From Pseudomonas cannabina (lineage in GTDB: Bacteria; Pseudomonadota; Gammaproteobacteria; Pseudomonadales; Pseudomonadaceae), in contig NZ_FNKU01000001.1 in the NCBI RefSeq assembly GCF_900100365.1, forward strand, positions 5,087,501 through 5,151,500: a stretch of DNA of 64,000 nt. The letters run 5' to 3'. Within the stretch, counting starts at the first letter, position 1. The number at the start of each line of letters is the position of its first letter. This document shows, piece after piece, positions 17,537 through 26,088 of this stretch. The translations under genes and the position numbers were made by a program. The notes under the pieces are model-generated. The model worked only from the letters and a program-made list of their open reading frames with translations, did not search any database and was not told where the DNA came from.

Positions 17537-20500
17537 TTACCCGATTGTCATCAAGCTCGCATTGCCCCCCGCAGCCGCAGTGTTGACGCTCAGTGCCCGT
17601 TCGATCACCAGGCGCTCCAGCGGGACGTTGGTTTCGCCGTGGGACAGGCCGTTGACGCCGACGATTGCACCGCTGCGTCGGGCGATCTGCTGGCAGATAG
17701 CGCGCAACTGGTCGGAGTCGCCGTGGTGCAGGACGGCGTCGATGGCGACTTCGTCTTTGTTCCAGTCAGGCACCAGGGTGATGCGTGCCTGCACGTCTTT
17801 CGGCAAGCGGGCGCGTAGCGGTTTACTCACGTCGCTTTCCGGCCAGATGGCCGCGCCGCCGACCGCCAGCACCGCAGCCAGCTGAATCAGCAGGTCGTTC
17901 TCGTCATCAGCCAGACACAGCACGTGTTCGCGCGGCAGGATGACGTAGCTGTTGCGCTCGCCGGTCGGGCCGGCCAGTTGGCGGGTGATGCCGCTTTGCG
18001 ATTGCTCGGCGTACTGGCTGCACAATGCCTCCAGCTCTGCGTGCTGACCGCTGGCGGCCCAGGTTTTCAGCGCTTGCAGTGGTTTGCCGAGCACGTCACG
18101 CAGGCGAGTGTCCGGCGCAGACAGCGCGTCGCTGCGCACGAAAGACTTCTCGATGGCGTCCTGCGGACGCGTCGACAGCAGGCGGTACAGGTACAGCGGG
18201 CCACCGGCTTTAGGACCGGTGCCGGACAGCCCTTCGCCGCCAAACGGCTGGACACCGACCACTGCACCGACAATGTTGCGGTTCACGTAGACATTACCGG
18301 CGTTGACGGTATCGACGACCTTGGCGATGGTCTCGTCGATGCGAGTGTGCACGCCAAGGGTCAGGCCGTAGCCGGATGCGTTGATCTGCGCCAGCAACTG
18401 GTCCAGCTCCTTGCGCTTGTAACGCACCACATGCAGCACCGGGCCGAAGATTTCGCGTTGCAGTTCATCGAAGCTTTCCAGCTCGATCAGCGTCGGCATC
18501 ACATAAGTGCCGCGCTTGAGTTCGGCGCTGTCGGCAATTGCAACCTGATAGACCGTGCGGCCCTTGTCGCGCATGGCCTGGATATGTTTTTCGATACCGG
18601 CCTTGGCTTCGGCGTCGATCACCGGTCCGATGTCCACCGACAGACGCTCCGGGTTGCCAAGACGGTTTTCCGCCATCGCGCCCTTGAGCATTTCGATGAC
18701 GCGATCCGCAGAGTCCTCTTGCAGGCACAGTACGCGCAGTGCCGAGCAGCGTTGACCGGCGCTGTCGAAGGCCGAGGACACCACGTCGATGACCACTTGT
18801 TCGGTCAGTGCCGAAGAGTCGACGATCATTGCGTTCTGACCACCGGTTTCAGCGATCAGCGGAATCGGGCGGCCCTGCGAGTCAAGGCGACCGGCCACAT
18901 TGCGTTGCAGCAGACGGGCGACTTCGGTGGAACCGGTAAACATGACGCCTTTGACGCGTTCATCGCCCACCAGACCGGCACCGACGGTTTCGCCACGGCC
19001 CGGCAGCAGTTGCAGCACGCCTTCCGGAATCCCGGCTTCCAGCAGCAGGCGCACGGCCTGGGCCGCGATCAGCGGCGTCTGCTCGGCAGGCTTGGCCAGC
19101 ACCGGGTTACCGGCGGCCAGTGCGGCAGCGACCTGACCACTGAAGATCGCCAGCGGGAAGTTCCACGGGCTGATGCACACCACCGGGCCCAATGGACGGT
19201 GGCCGTCGTTGGTAAAGTCGTTGCGTGCCTGCACCGCGTAGTAACGCAGAAAGTCCACGGCTTCACGCACTTCGGCGATGGCGTTGGCAAACGTCTTGCC
19301 CGCTTCACGCACCAGCAGGCCCATCAGCGGTTGAATCTCGGCTTCCATCAGGTCGGCCGCGCGCTCCAGAATCGCCGCGCGCTCGGCAGGCGGTGTGGCT
19401 TGCCAGATCGGGCCAGCGCTCAGGGCGCACTGAATGGCGTTATCGACATCTTGCAGCGAGGCTTCCTGTACATGGCCCACTACGTCACGCGAGTCCGACG
19501 GGTTCAACGCCGCTGTCAGGCTGCCTGCGCCGGCCGGGCAGCCAAGCATCGGTGCCGCTTTCCAGTCATTGTGCGCGGTCGCCAGCAGCGCCGAAGACAG
19601 CGAGCCCAGACGGTGCTCGTTGGCCATGTCGATACCGCTGGAGTTGGCGCGCTCTGCACCATACAGGTCGCGCGGCAGCGGAATGCGCGGGTGTGGCAGG
19701 CCGAAACCGCCTTCCTGAGTCGCCATGCGTTCGATCTGGCTGACCGGATCGGCGACCAGTTCCTGAATGGAGATCGAGTGGTCGGCAATGCGGTTGACGA
19801 ACGAAGTGTTGGCGCCGTTTTCCAGCAGACGACGCACCAGATAGGCCAGCAGGGTTTCGTGCGTGCCGACCGGTGCGTACACGCGGCACGGACGATTCAG
19901 CTTACCTTCTGCGACTTTGCCTACCACTTGCTCATAGAGCGGTTCGCCCATGCCGTGCAGGCACTGGAATTCGTACTGGCCGGGGTAATAGTTCTGCCCG
20001 GCGATCTGGTAGATGGCCGCCAGGGTGTGAGCGTTGTGTGTGGCGAACTGCGGGTAGATGACTTCCGGCGCCGCCAGCAGCTTACGGGCGCAAGCGATGT
20101 AGGAAACGTCGGTGTACACCTTGCGGGTGTAGACCGGATAGCCTTCCAGCCCTTCGACCTGAGCGCGCTTGATCTCGCTGTCCCAGTACGCACCTTTTAC
20201 CAGGCGGATCATCAGGCGATGGCGACTGCGACGAGCGAGGTCGATGACGTAATCGATCACATACGGGCAGCGCTTCTGGTAAGCCTGGATCACGAAACCG
20301 ATACCGTTCCAGCCTGTCAATTGCGGCTCGAAGCACAGGCGCTCAAGCAGATCCAGCGACAGCTCCAGCCGGTCGGCTTCTTCGGCGTCGATGTTCAGGC
20401 CGATGTCGTACTGTTTGGCCAGCAGGGTCAGCGACAGCAGGCGCGGGTAGAGTTCTTCCATCACGCGCTCGTACTGAGCGCGGCTGTAGCGCGGATGCAG

Positions 20501-21490
20501 TGCCGACAGCTTGATGGAAATACCCGGGCCTTCGTAGATGCCGCGGCCGTGGGAGGCTTTGCCGATTGAATGAATGGCTTGCTCGTAGGACGCCAGATAT
20601 TTCTGCGCGTCGTGTTCGGTCAGCGCGGCCTCACCGAGCATGTCATAGGAGTAGCGGAAGCCTTTGGCCTCGAAACGACTGGCGTTGGCCAGCGCTTCGC
20701 CGATGGTTTCGCCAGTGACGAACTGCTCGCCCATCAGGCGCATGGCCATGTCGACGCCCTTGCGGATCATCGGCTCGCCGCTTCTGCCGATGATGCGGCT
20801 CAGCGACGAGGTCAGGCCTGCTTCATTGTGCGTAGCGACCAGCTTACCGGTCAGCAGCAGGCCCCAGGTTGCCGCGTTGACGAACAGCGACGGGCTGTTG
20901 CCCAGGTGCGGCTGCCAGTTACCGTTGCTGATCTTGTCGCGAATCAGTGCATCACGCGTGCCCTTGTCGGGAATACGCAGCAGCGCTTCGGCCAGACACA
21001 TCAGGGCGACGCCTTCCTGAGATGACAGCGAAAACTCTTGCAACAGACCCTGGACGATACCGGCGCGGCCGCCAGCACTTTTCTGGTTACGCAGCTTTTC
21101 GGCAATCGACGCAGCCATCTTGTTGGTGGCTTCCGCCACCGGCGCAGTCAGGCGTGCCTGCTCCAGCAGCATTGGCACCACTTCCTGCTCCGGGCGACGG
21201 TAGGCGGACGTGATCGCTGCGCGCAACACCGATTGAGGCTGAATGCTCTCGGCAAAATCCAGGAAGCATTGCAGCCCGGCGTCTTCTGCCAGCTCGCCGC
21301 GGTCTTCGTTGTCCCGAGCGGCCGAACCGTCGAGTTCCAACAAGGTTGCACCACTCTCCAGCTTTTCCAGGTAATTGAAAATCGCCTGCTTGATCAACCA
21401 GTGCGGCGTACGGTCGATGGATTGGGCGGCGGCTTTCAATCGCTCGCGGGTCGGGTCGTCGAGCTTGACGCCCAGCGTGGTGGTGGCCAT
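17537..21490 (-). CDS. putA: PutA, trifunctional proline catabolism enzyme and regulator
   Basis: A 1317-residue protein that oxidises proline to glutamate in two steps and represses its own genes. Residues 1-47 form the ribbon-helix-helix DNA-binding domain (TTLGVKLDDPTRERLKAAA). The proline dehydrogenase barrel lies at about 250-570 and the P5C (glutamate semialdehyde) dehydrogenase at about 640-1110. The latter shows the catalytic Glu region LIAETGGQNAM and the Cys in SAGQRCSALR. The C-terminal 200 residues are the lid domain of long PutA proteins. AGGACAAG lies just upstream of the ATG at 21490. Three TGCAAC operator half-sites lie at 21548-21578. It diverges from putP, with an IS element now between them. 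Peripheral inner-membrane location when reduced, cytoplasmic DNA-bound when oxidised (known for the family). Confidence 0.97.
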   Translation of the reverse strand: MATTTLGVKLDDPTRERLKAAAQSIDRTPHWLIKQAIFNYLEKLESGATLLELDGSAARDNEDRGELAEDAGLQCFLDFAESIQPQSVLRAAITSAYRRPEQEVVPMLLEQARLTAPVAEATNKMAASIAEKLRNQKSAGGRAGIVQGLLQEFSLSSQEGVALMCLAEALLRIPDKGTRDALIRDKISNGNWQPHLGNSPSLFVNAATWGLLLTGKLVATHNEAGLTSSLSRIIGRSGEPMIRKGVDMAMRLMGEQFVTGETIGEALANASRFEAKGFRYSYDMLGEAALTEHDAQKYLASYEQAIHSIGKASHGRGIYEGPGISIKLSALHPRYSRAQYERVMEELYPRLLSLTLLAKQYDIGLNIDAEEADRLELSLDLLERLCFEPQLTGWNGIGFVIQAYQKRCPYVIDYVIDLARRSRHRLMIRLVKGAYWDSEIKRAQVEGLEGYPVYTRKVYTDVSYIACARKLLAAPEVIYPQFATHNAHTLAAIYQIAGQNYYPGQYEFQCLHGMGEPLYEQVVGKVAEGKLNRPCRVYAPVGTHETLLAYLVRRLLENGANTSFVNRIADHSISIQELVADPVSQIERMATQEGGFGLPHPRIPLPRDLYGAERANSSGIDMANEHRLGSLSSALLATAHNDWKAAPMLGCPAGAGSLTAALNPSDSRDVVGHVQEASLQDVDNAIQCALSAGPIWQATPPAERAAILERAADLMEAEIQPLMGLLVREAGKTFANAIAEVREAVDFLRYYAVQARNDFTNDGHRPLGPVVCISPWNFPLAIFSGQVAAALAAGNPVLAKPAEQTPLIAAQAVRLLLEAGIPEGVLQLLPGRGETVGAGLVGDERVKGVMFTGSTEVARLLQRNVAGRLDSQGRPIPLIAETGGQNAMIVDSSALTEQVVIDVVSSAFDSAGQRCSALRVLCLQEDSADRVIEMLKGAMAENRLGNPERLSVDIGPVIDAEAKAGIEKHIQAMRDKGRTVYQVAIADSAELKRGTYVMPTLIELESFDELQREIFGPVLHVVRYKRKELDQLLAQINASGYGLTLGVHTRIDETIAKVVDTVNAGNVYVNRNIVGAVVGVQPFGGEGLSGTGPKAGGPLYLYRLLSTRPQDAIEKSFVRSDALSAPDTRLRDVLGKPLQALKTWAASGQHAELEALCSQYAEQSQSGITRQLAGPTGERNSYVILPREHVLCLADDENDLLIQLAAVLAVGGAAIWPESDVSKPLRARLPKDVQARITLVPDWNKDEVAIDAVLHHGDSDQLRAICQQIARRSGAIVGVNGLSHGETNVPLERLVIERALSVNTAAAGGNASLMTIG

Positions 21491-21547
21491 GTCTTGTCCT
21501 CGTTATAGCCACTCTCGGGTGGCATCGGCTTTGACGCAGATTAGCCG

Positions 21548-21578
21548 TGCAACGGGGTAAGGTGCAACCGAGTGCAAC
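21548..21578. promoter_or_regulatory. PutA operator cluster on the putA side
   Basis: TGCAAC, the complement of the PutA ribbon-helix-helix recognition sequence GTTGCA known from enteric bacteria, occurs at 21548-21553, 21563-21568 and 21573-21578, 58-88 bp upstream of putA. The spacing of the last two is 10 bp, one helical turn, suiting binding of adjacent dimers. Predicted to mediate proline-dependent autorepression. Confidence 0.7.
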
Positions 21579-21644
21579 CCTGATTGCAGAATATTTTGTG
21601 ACATGAGCGCCGAATGGCCGGATAATACCGGACTATGCTCAACC

Positions 21645-21648
21645 TTAG
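21645..21648. repeat. Left target-site duplication of the IS element
   Basis: TTAG directly precedes the left inverted repeat and recurs at 23252-23255 directly after the right inverted repeat, as expected from a 4-bp staggered insertion. Confidence 0.7.
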
Positions 21649-21685
21649 CAGACTGTGTGAAAACACACTGATGAAGGCCCAAGCA

Positions 21686-21716
21686 AACGCCCCGACTTGT
21701 TCGGGGCGTTTTTTTT
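21686..21716 (+). terminator. Intrinsic terminator inside the left end of the IS
   Basis: AACGCCCCGA-cttgt-TCGGGGCGTT is a perfect 10-bp stem followed directly by a further run of T on the plus strand. It points into the IS from the putA side and would stop plus-strand transcription before it runs antisense through the transposase gene. Confidence 0.8.
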
Positions 21717-21746
21717 GTATTGGCAGCAGACGAAAAAAATGTCCGC

Positions 21747-23171
21747 TCAGCCCATCAAAGCCATCAGATGGCGCACACCGAGCACTTTAATCGCTCGTTT
21801 CAGGTTATAGGCATTCACCGCCAAGGCCATTTCAGCTTTTGTACCCTCCAGTTGTCGCAGCAAGAAACGGCCATTACCAAATAGCCATTGCTTGAGGTTG
21901 CCGAAGGGGTGCTCAACGATGGATCTTCGGTTGGCCATCATCTCAGGATGCGCCTGCATTCTTTGCTCCATCCGCTCGAAAGCCTCTTCATGGGCATGTC
22001 GTGAGACATAACGGCGCCGGGCTCGAGTGCATTGCGTTTTCAGCGCGCAGTTGGCGCAGTCATCGACCTCAGCCTGATAGATCCGATCACCTTTGTTGTG
22101 CTGTTTTAGCGTTAACCATTTGCCTGCCGGACACTGGAAACGATCGTGTCCGGTCTCATAGATAAAGTCTTTTCGCTCAAAGAGCTGCTCTTCCTGACTG
22201 CCAGGGTTTTTCGAACGATTGGGCGGTACATAGGCCGTAATCGAAGCATCCTCGCAGGCCTGAAACTGCTTGCCATTGGAGTAGCCGGCATCGGCAGTGA
22301 CCGTCAGATCATCTTGCTGTAACTCTGCTTTGGCGGCCTTGGCCATCGGCTCCAGTTGCTTTCGGTCATCGCCATCTTGGGTGACCTCATGATGCAAAAT
22401 CAGGCAATGCTCGGCGTCCACGACGGTTTGCACGTTGTAGGCCACACGTGGCCCTTTGGCCGTGCGCATCATTCGGGCATCGCTTTCATGGGTGTTGAAC
22501 TGCTCGATGCCCATCGAACGCATCAGTGCCTGGCAACTCTGATTATCCTGTTGTCGAGCCTCAAGCTGTGCCAGGGCTACCTTGATTGCGCTGCGATCAA
22601 TTGAATCTGTGGTTTCAGCCTTGTCGGCCTCATCCAGCTCGGCCAGATACTGAGCGATGCGCTTATCCAGTTTTTCTTCCTGGCGCTTGAGCTGCTTCAA
22701 ATTCACATGACGCCGTGAGGATGCGACCGCCTGAAACTTGCTGCCGTCGATGGCCACCAACTCACCGGCGATCAAGCCTGCCGTGCGACAAAACCGAACG
22801 AAAGCACGGCAGGTCGCGATGAAGGCGGGTTTATTGTTCTTGCGAAAATCGGCGATGGTCTTGAAGTCGGGCTTGAGCCGGTTGATCAGCCACATCACTT
22901 CGATGTTGCGCTGACACTCGGCTTCAAGACGTCGCGATGAGCGAATCCGCTGAAAATAGCCGTAGAGGTAGAGTTTTAGCTGATCGGCGGGATCATAAGC
23001 AGGGCGCCCCGTGCTTTTTGGAATCGCTTTATCGAAGCCCAGTTGCACCAGATCGAGCCTGGCAACGTACAGGTCAATGACACGAACGAGGTGATCCTCG
23101 GGGATCAACTCTTCCAGCGAGACCGGGAATAGGCTGGTCTGGCTGCGGGACTCACCTTGGATGTAGGCCAT
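21747..23171 (-). CDS. IS1182-family transposase
   Basis: A 474-residue DDE transposase, intact from MAYIQGESRSQTSLFPVSLE to the stop. The N-terminal part contains STGRPAYDPADQLKLYLYGY, characteristic of IS1182/IS5-like transposases. Candidate catalytic acids are D in LVAIDGSKFQA, D in VTADAGYSNGKQF, and E in RRSIVEHPFGNLKQW. Between them lies a Cys-rich insert (DDCANCALKTQCTRARR). The frame extends 12 codons further upstream, but the ATG at 23171 starts at the family N-terminus. Confidence 0.92.
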   Translation of the reverse strand: MAYIQGESRSQTSLFPVSLEELIPEDHLVRVIDLYVARLDLVQLGFDKAIPKSTGRPAYDPADQLKLYLYGYFQRIRSSRRLEAECQRNIEVMWLINRLKPDFKTIADFRKNNKPAFIATCRAFVRFCRTAGLIAGELVAIDGSKFQAVASSRRHVNLKQLKRQEEKLDKRIAQYLAELDEADKAETTDSIDRSAIKVALAQLEARQQDNQSCQALMRSMGIEQFNTHESDARMMRTAKGPRVAYNVQTVVDAEHCLILHHEVTQDGDDRKQLEPMAKAAKAELQQDDLTVTADAGYSNGKQFQACEDASITAYVPPNRSKNPGSQEEQLFERKDFIYETGHDRFQCPAGKWLTLKQHNKGDRIYQAEVDDCANCALKTQCTRARRRYVSRHAHEEAFERMEQRMQAHPEMMANRRSIVEHPFGNLKQWLFGNGRFLLRQLEGTKAEMALAVNAYNLKRAIKVLGVRHLMALMG

Positions 23172-23251
23172 AACGAAAAATGCTCTGTATCTTTCGATAC
23201 GGAGCATTTTCTTTGAGCGCTGCGCAGATTGCTAGGTTTTCACACAGTCTG

Positions 23252-23255
23252 TTAG
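23252..23255. repeat. Right target-site duplication of the IS element
   Basis: Second copy of TTAG, immediately outside the right terminal inverted repeat; pairs with 21645-21648. Confidence 0.7.
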
Positions 23256-23335
23256 TGCGCCTTTTTTTGCGAATCAGGCCAGGCGCGCCCTAAAATAGGG
23301 CGAAAACGCGCGGGCATCAGGTTTTTTGTAACAGG

Positions 23336-23406
23336 TGCAACTTGTGCGATGAAATGGGTTGCACCTTGTTCGGTTTGTTTCATAGGATTCGTCCCTTCGG
23401 TGCAAC
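23336..23406. promoter_or_regulatory. PutA operator cluster on the putP side
   Basis: Three matches to the PutA operator core: TGCAAC at 23336-23341, GTTGCA at 23358-23363 and TGCAAC at 23401-23406. The first two lie inside the larger inverted repeat GGTGCAAC...GTTGCACC (23334-23341 and 23358-23365). They precede putP by 120-190 bp and probably repress it when proline is absent. Before IS insertion they would have lain close to the putA cluster at 21548-21578. Confidence 0.68.
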
Positions 23407-23529
23407 CGTGACTGTCATTCGCTCGCGAATCAGTCAGCGCGGTGTCGGGTGCAGAGCGGTGGACGTACTGAATTCAGTGCGTCCTTGCGCATCAGGTGCC
23501 AACATAAAAACAATGCCAAGGCAGAAATC

Positions 23530-25017
23530 ATGAGTGTCAGCAACCCTACCTTGATCACGTTCGTGATCTATATCGCAGCAATGGTCCTGATCGGCCTCAT
23601 AGCTTATCGCTCGACCAATAACCTTTCGGATTACATTCTCGGCGGGCGCAGTCTGGGCAGTGTGGTCACTGCACTGTCGGCCGGTGCTTCGGACATGAGC
23701 GGCTGGCTGTTGATGGGTTTGCCGGGGGCGATTTACATGTCCGGCCTGTCGGAAAGCTGGATCGCCATCGGGCTGATCATCGGGGCTTATCTGAACTGGC
23801 TGTTCGTGGCTGGCCGTCTGCGCGTGCAGACCGAGCACAACGGCGACGCGTTGACGCTGCCAGACTATTTCAGCAGCCGCTTCGAAGACAGCAGTGGTGT
23901 GCTGCGCATCATTTCGGCCCTTGTGATTCTGGTGTTCTTCACCATTTACTGCGCTTCGGGCATCGTTGCAGGGGCGCGTCTGTTCGAAAGCACCTTCGGC
24001 ATGTCGTATGAAACCGCCCTGTGGGCCGGTGCTGCGGCGACCATTGCCTACACGTTCGTTGGTGGCTTTCTGGCAGTCAGCTGGACAGACACCGTGCAGG
24101 CTACGCTGATGATTTTTGCCCTGATCCTGACGCCGATCATCGTGCTGCTGGCGACGGGCGGTGTCGATGCCACGTTCCTGGCGATCGAAGCGAAAGACCC
24201 GACCAGCTTCGACATGTTCAAGAACACCACCTTCATCGGCATCATCTCTCTGCTCGGCTGGGGGTTGGGCTACTTCGGCCAGCCACACATTCTGGCGCGC
24301 TTCATGGCGGCGGATTCGGTCAAGTCGATTGCCAATGCCCGTCGCATTTCCATGGCCTGGATGATCCTGTGCCTGGGCGGCACGGTGGCGGTAGGCTTCT
24401 TCGGCATCGCCTATTTCTCGGCGCACCCGGAGGTTGCCGGGCCAGTGACTGAAAACCCGGAGCGGGTGTTTATCGAACTGGCCAAGTTGTTGTTCAACCC
24501 GTGGGTTGCCGGCGTGCTGCTCTCGGCGATTCTGGCTGCGGTCATGAGTACGTTGAGCTGTCAGTTGCTGGTGTGTTCCAGCGCGCTGACCGAAGACTTC
24601 TATAAAGCCTACCTGCGCAAGGGCGCTTCGCAGGTCGAGCTGGTCTGGGTCGGTCGTGCCATGGTGCTGCTGATCGCCATCATCGCCATTCTGCTGGCAG
24701 CCAATCCTGAAAACCGCGTGTTGGGTCTGGTGAGCTACGCCTGGGCCGGCTTCGGCGCTGCGTTCGGCCCGGTGGTACTGATTTCGGTGCTGTGGAAAGG
24801 CATGACGCGCAACGGTGCGTTGGCGGGGGTGATTGTCGGTGCTGCCACCGTGGTGCTGTGGAAACAATTCAGCACTATCGGCCTCTATGAAATCATCCCC
24901 GGTTTCATTCTGGCCAGTATCGCCATCGTCGCGTTCAGTCTGATCGGCAGGCCGGCATCGGCGTCGATGCAGGCTCGCTTCCTCGCGGCCGAGCAGGACT
25001 TCAAGGCTAATCGCTGA
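23530..25017 (+). CDS. putP: Sodium/proline symporter PutP
   Basis: A 495-residue SSS-family transporter with about thirteen membrane helices that imports proline with Na+ for PutA. Recognisable segments are YILGGRSLGSVVTALSAGASDMSGWLL near residues 35-65, the GLGYFGQPHILARFMA region, and VMSTLSCQLLVCSSALTEDFYK at about 340. The ATG at 23530 starts at the family N-terminus MSVSNPTLITFVIY with AAGG upstream; the open frame before it (from 23449) is not hydrophobic. It is divergent from putA, with PutA operator sites upstream, and a strong terminator follows at 25036. Confidence 0.95.
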   Translation: MSVSNPTLITFVIYIAAMVLIGLIAYRSTNNLSDYILGGRSLGSVVTALSAGASDMSGWLLMGLPGAIYMSGLSESWIAIGLIIGAYLNWLFVAGRLRVQTEHNGDALTLPDYFSSRFEDSSGVLRIISALVILVFFTIYCASGIVAGARLFESTFGMSYETALWAGAAATIAYTFVGGFLAVSWTDTVQATLMIFALILTPIIVLLATGGVDATFLAIEAKDPTSFDMFKNTTFIGIISLLGWGLGYFGQPHILARFMAADSVKSIANARRISMAWMILCLGGTVAVGFFGIAYFSAHPEVAGPVTENPERVFIELAKLLFNPWVAGVLLSAILAAVMSTLSCQLLVCSSALTEDFYKAYLRKGASQVELVWVGRAMVLLIAIIAILLAANPENRVLGLVSYAWAGFGAAFGPVVLISVLWKGMTRNGALAGVIVGAATVVLWKQFSTIGLYEIIPGFILASIAIVAFSLIGRPASASMQARFLAAEQDFKANR

Positions 25018-25035
25018 TAGAGCTCTGCTGGTATT

Positions 25036-25072
25036 AAAACGGCCCGCCTTCCAGTGAAGAGCGGGCCGTTTT
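25036..25072. terminator. Bidirectional terminator between putP and the alginate lyase gene
   Basis: AAAACGGCCCGC at 25036-25047 pairs perfectly with GCGGGCCGTTTT at 25061-25072. The A-run and T-run on the two sides make it work for putP on the plus strand and for the convergent lyase gene on the minus strand. Confidence 0.88.
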
Positions 25073-25099
25073 CGTTCCAGCCTGAGTGTCGGACGTCAC

Positions 25100-25771
25100 T
25101 CAGCTTTTATTGTGGTCGATGTCCAGGTTGTAGAACGTCGCCTTGCCGCCTTCCGAGCTGTAACCGGTATTGTCCTGGGTATAGACGCCAGCCTTGAAAT
25201 ACAGCGGCTTGTCGCTCCAGGTCTTGCTAACGCGCTTGCTCCAGTCGATATCGTTGATGCTGACAGTCAATTTGCCACCCTTGCTCAAGTGGATGGCGTA
25301 ATTGAAAGTCTCATTCAGCTTCACGTCTTTGGCAATTGTGTACACCTTGCTGTCGTCGTCATCGTAACGATTGCGAACTTTGGCAACGATCTCGCCTGCC
25401 TTGGTGTCTTCACTGTATTGATATTCGACTTTCAGGAGCGGCTTGGTGCTTTCGTAGGCGTGAATCTGCCCGATCACGATATTGCCTGTCGACGGCACCT
25501 GATCGACTTTCAGCTTGGCGTTCAGGAAGTTGTCCGCATCGGTGTAAAGCCAGTTGCGCACTGATCCGTCCGGCCAGCTTTCTCGTAGTTCTGTGCGCGA
25601 GTATTTGGCGTTTTCCGTCTTGGTTCCGGTGACCGGAGACCAGAACACAATGGCCTTGGACGTAGAGGTGAAATATTTCCCGTCATAACCCTTGACCAGT
25701 TGAGAAGTTTCGATGGTCTTGGGGGGAGAGCCCACCGGTATGCTCAGAATCCAATATCCAAGATCAATCAT
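25100..25771 (-). CDS. Polysaccharide lyase family 7 alginate lyase
   Basis: A 223-residue single-domain alginate lyase of the PL7 beta-jelly-roll fold. All three signature strands are visible: RTELRE (about 63-68), GQIHAYE (about 103-109), and YFKAGVYTQDN near the C-terminus; the Arg, His and Tyr in them are the expected catalytic residues. Start chosen at 25771 (MIDLGYWILSIP) with GGA upstream; it matches the length I recall for P. aeruginosa PA1167. The frame stays open to 25897 but that extension does not look like a signal peptide. No export signal is evident, so the protein may act inside the cell or leave by another route. In P. syringae it could trim alginate during biofilm dispersal or cell lysis. 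Confidence 0.88.
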   Translation of the reverse strand: MIDLGYWILSIPVGSPPKTIETSQLVKGYDGKYFTSTSKAIVFWSPVTGTKTENAKYSRTELRESWPDGSVRNWLYTDADNFLNAKLKVDQVPSTGNIVIGQIHAYESTKPLLKVEYQYSEDTKAGEIVAKVRNRYDDDDSKVYTIAKDVKLNETFNYAIHLSKGGKLTVSINDIDWSKRVSKTWSDKPLYFKAGVYTQDNTGYSSEGGKATFYNLDIDHNKS

Positions 25772-26088
25772 TTGCGGTCCTTCTATACATATTTTGTCAG
25801 CGGGGGAGATCGCTGATGTGTTGCGAGAGTTTTCGCTGCTTTTATACGGCGTGTAGGACAATTTGTTAACGAAAAATTGTCGAACGAATGACGTCAAAGT
25901 GCTGTCACTTTTTCTGCAGGGCAGGGAATTAAAGGCCTGTAGAGAATGACCGTTAGTCGGTTAGATCGAACTTTTGCGGTGGGGAAGAGGGGCCTTGCTT
26001 CTGCTTTTGGCGAGACGGGGCTAGAGTTGTAACCAAAGTATGACGGTCGTCCTGAGACTCAGGCGTCATGCCCACACAGAGAAGCAGC
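25772..26088. other. Divergent intergenic region, lyase / c-di-GMP protein
   Basis: This 317-bp region is relatively AT-rich and separates the divergent lyase and GGDEF-EAL genes. The only structure noted is the perfect 13-bp palindrome CCTGAG-A-CTCAGG at 26051-26063, just upstream of the plus-strand gene, a possible operator or 5'-UTR hairpin. No small gene is convincing. Confidence 0.5.

Larger units (their letters stand above)
21649..23251. mobile_element. Complete IS1182-family insertion sequence, 1603 bp
   Basis: The element is bounded by 16-bp perfect terminal inverted repeats, CAGACTGTGTGAAAAC at 21649-21664 and its complement at 23236-23251, and flanked by TTAG direct repeats (21645-21648 and 23252-23255). 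It contains one intact transposase gene on the minus strand and an inward-facing intrinsic terminator near the left end. Length, single long transposase and ends fit IS1182-family elements common in P. syringae. It is inserted in the putA-putP regulatory region, separating the two groups of PutA operator sites. The perfect TSD and intact gene suggest a fairly recent insertion. Confidence 0.9.

Noticed and set aside
17924..20569. 881-codon open frame antisense to putA
   Set aside because: It lies fully inside putA, whose domains are all clear; long antisense frames are common in GC-rich DNA with strong third-position bias. The translation resembles no family.
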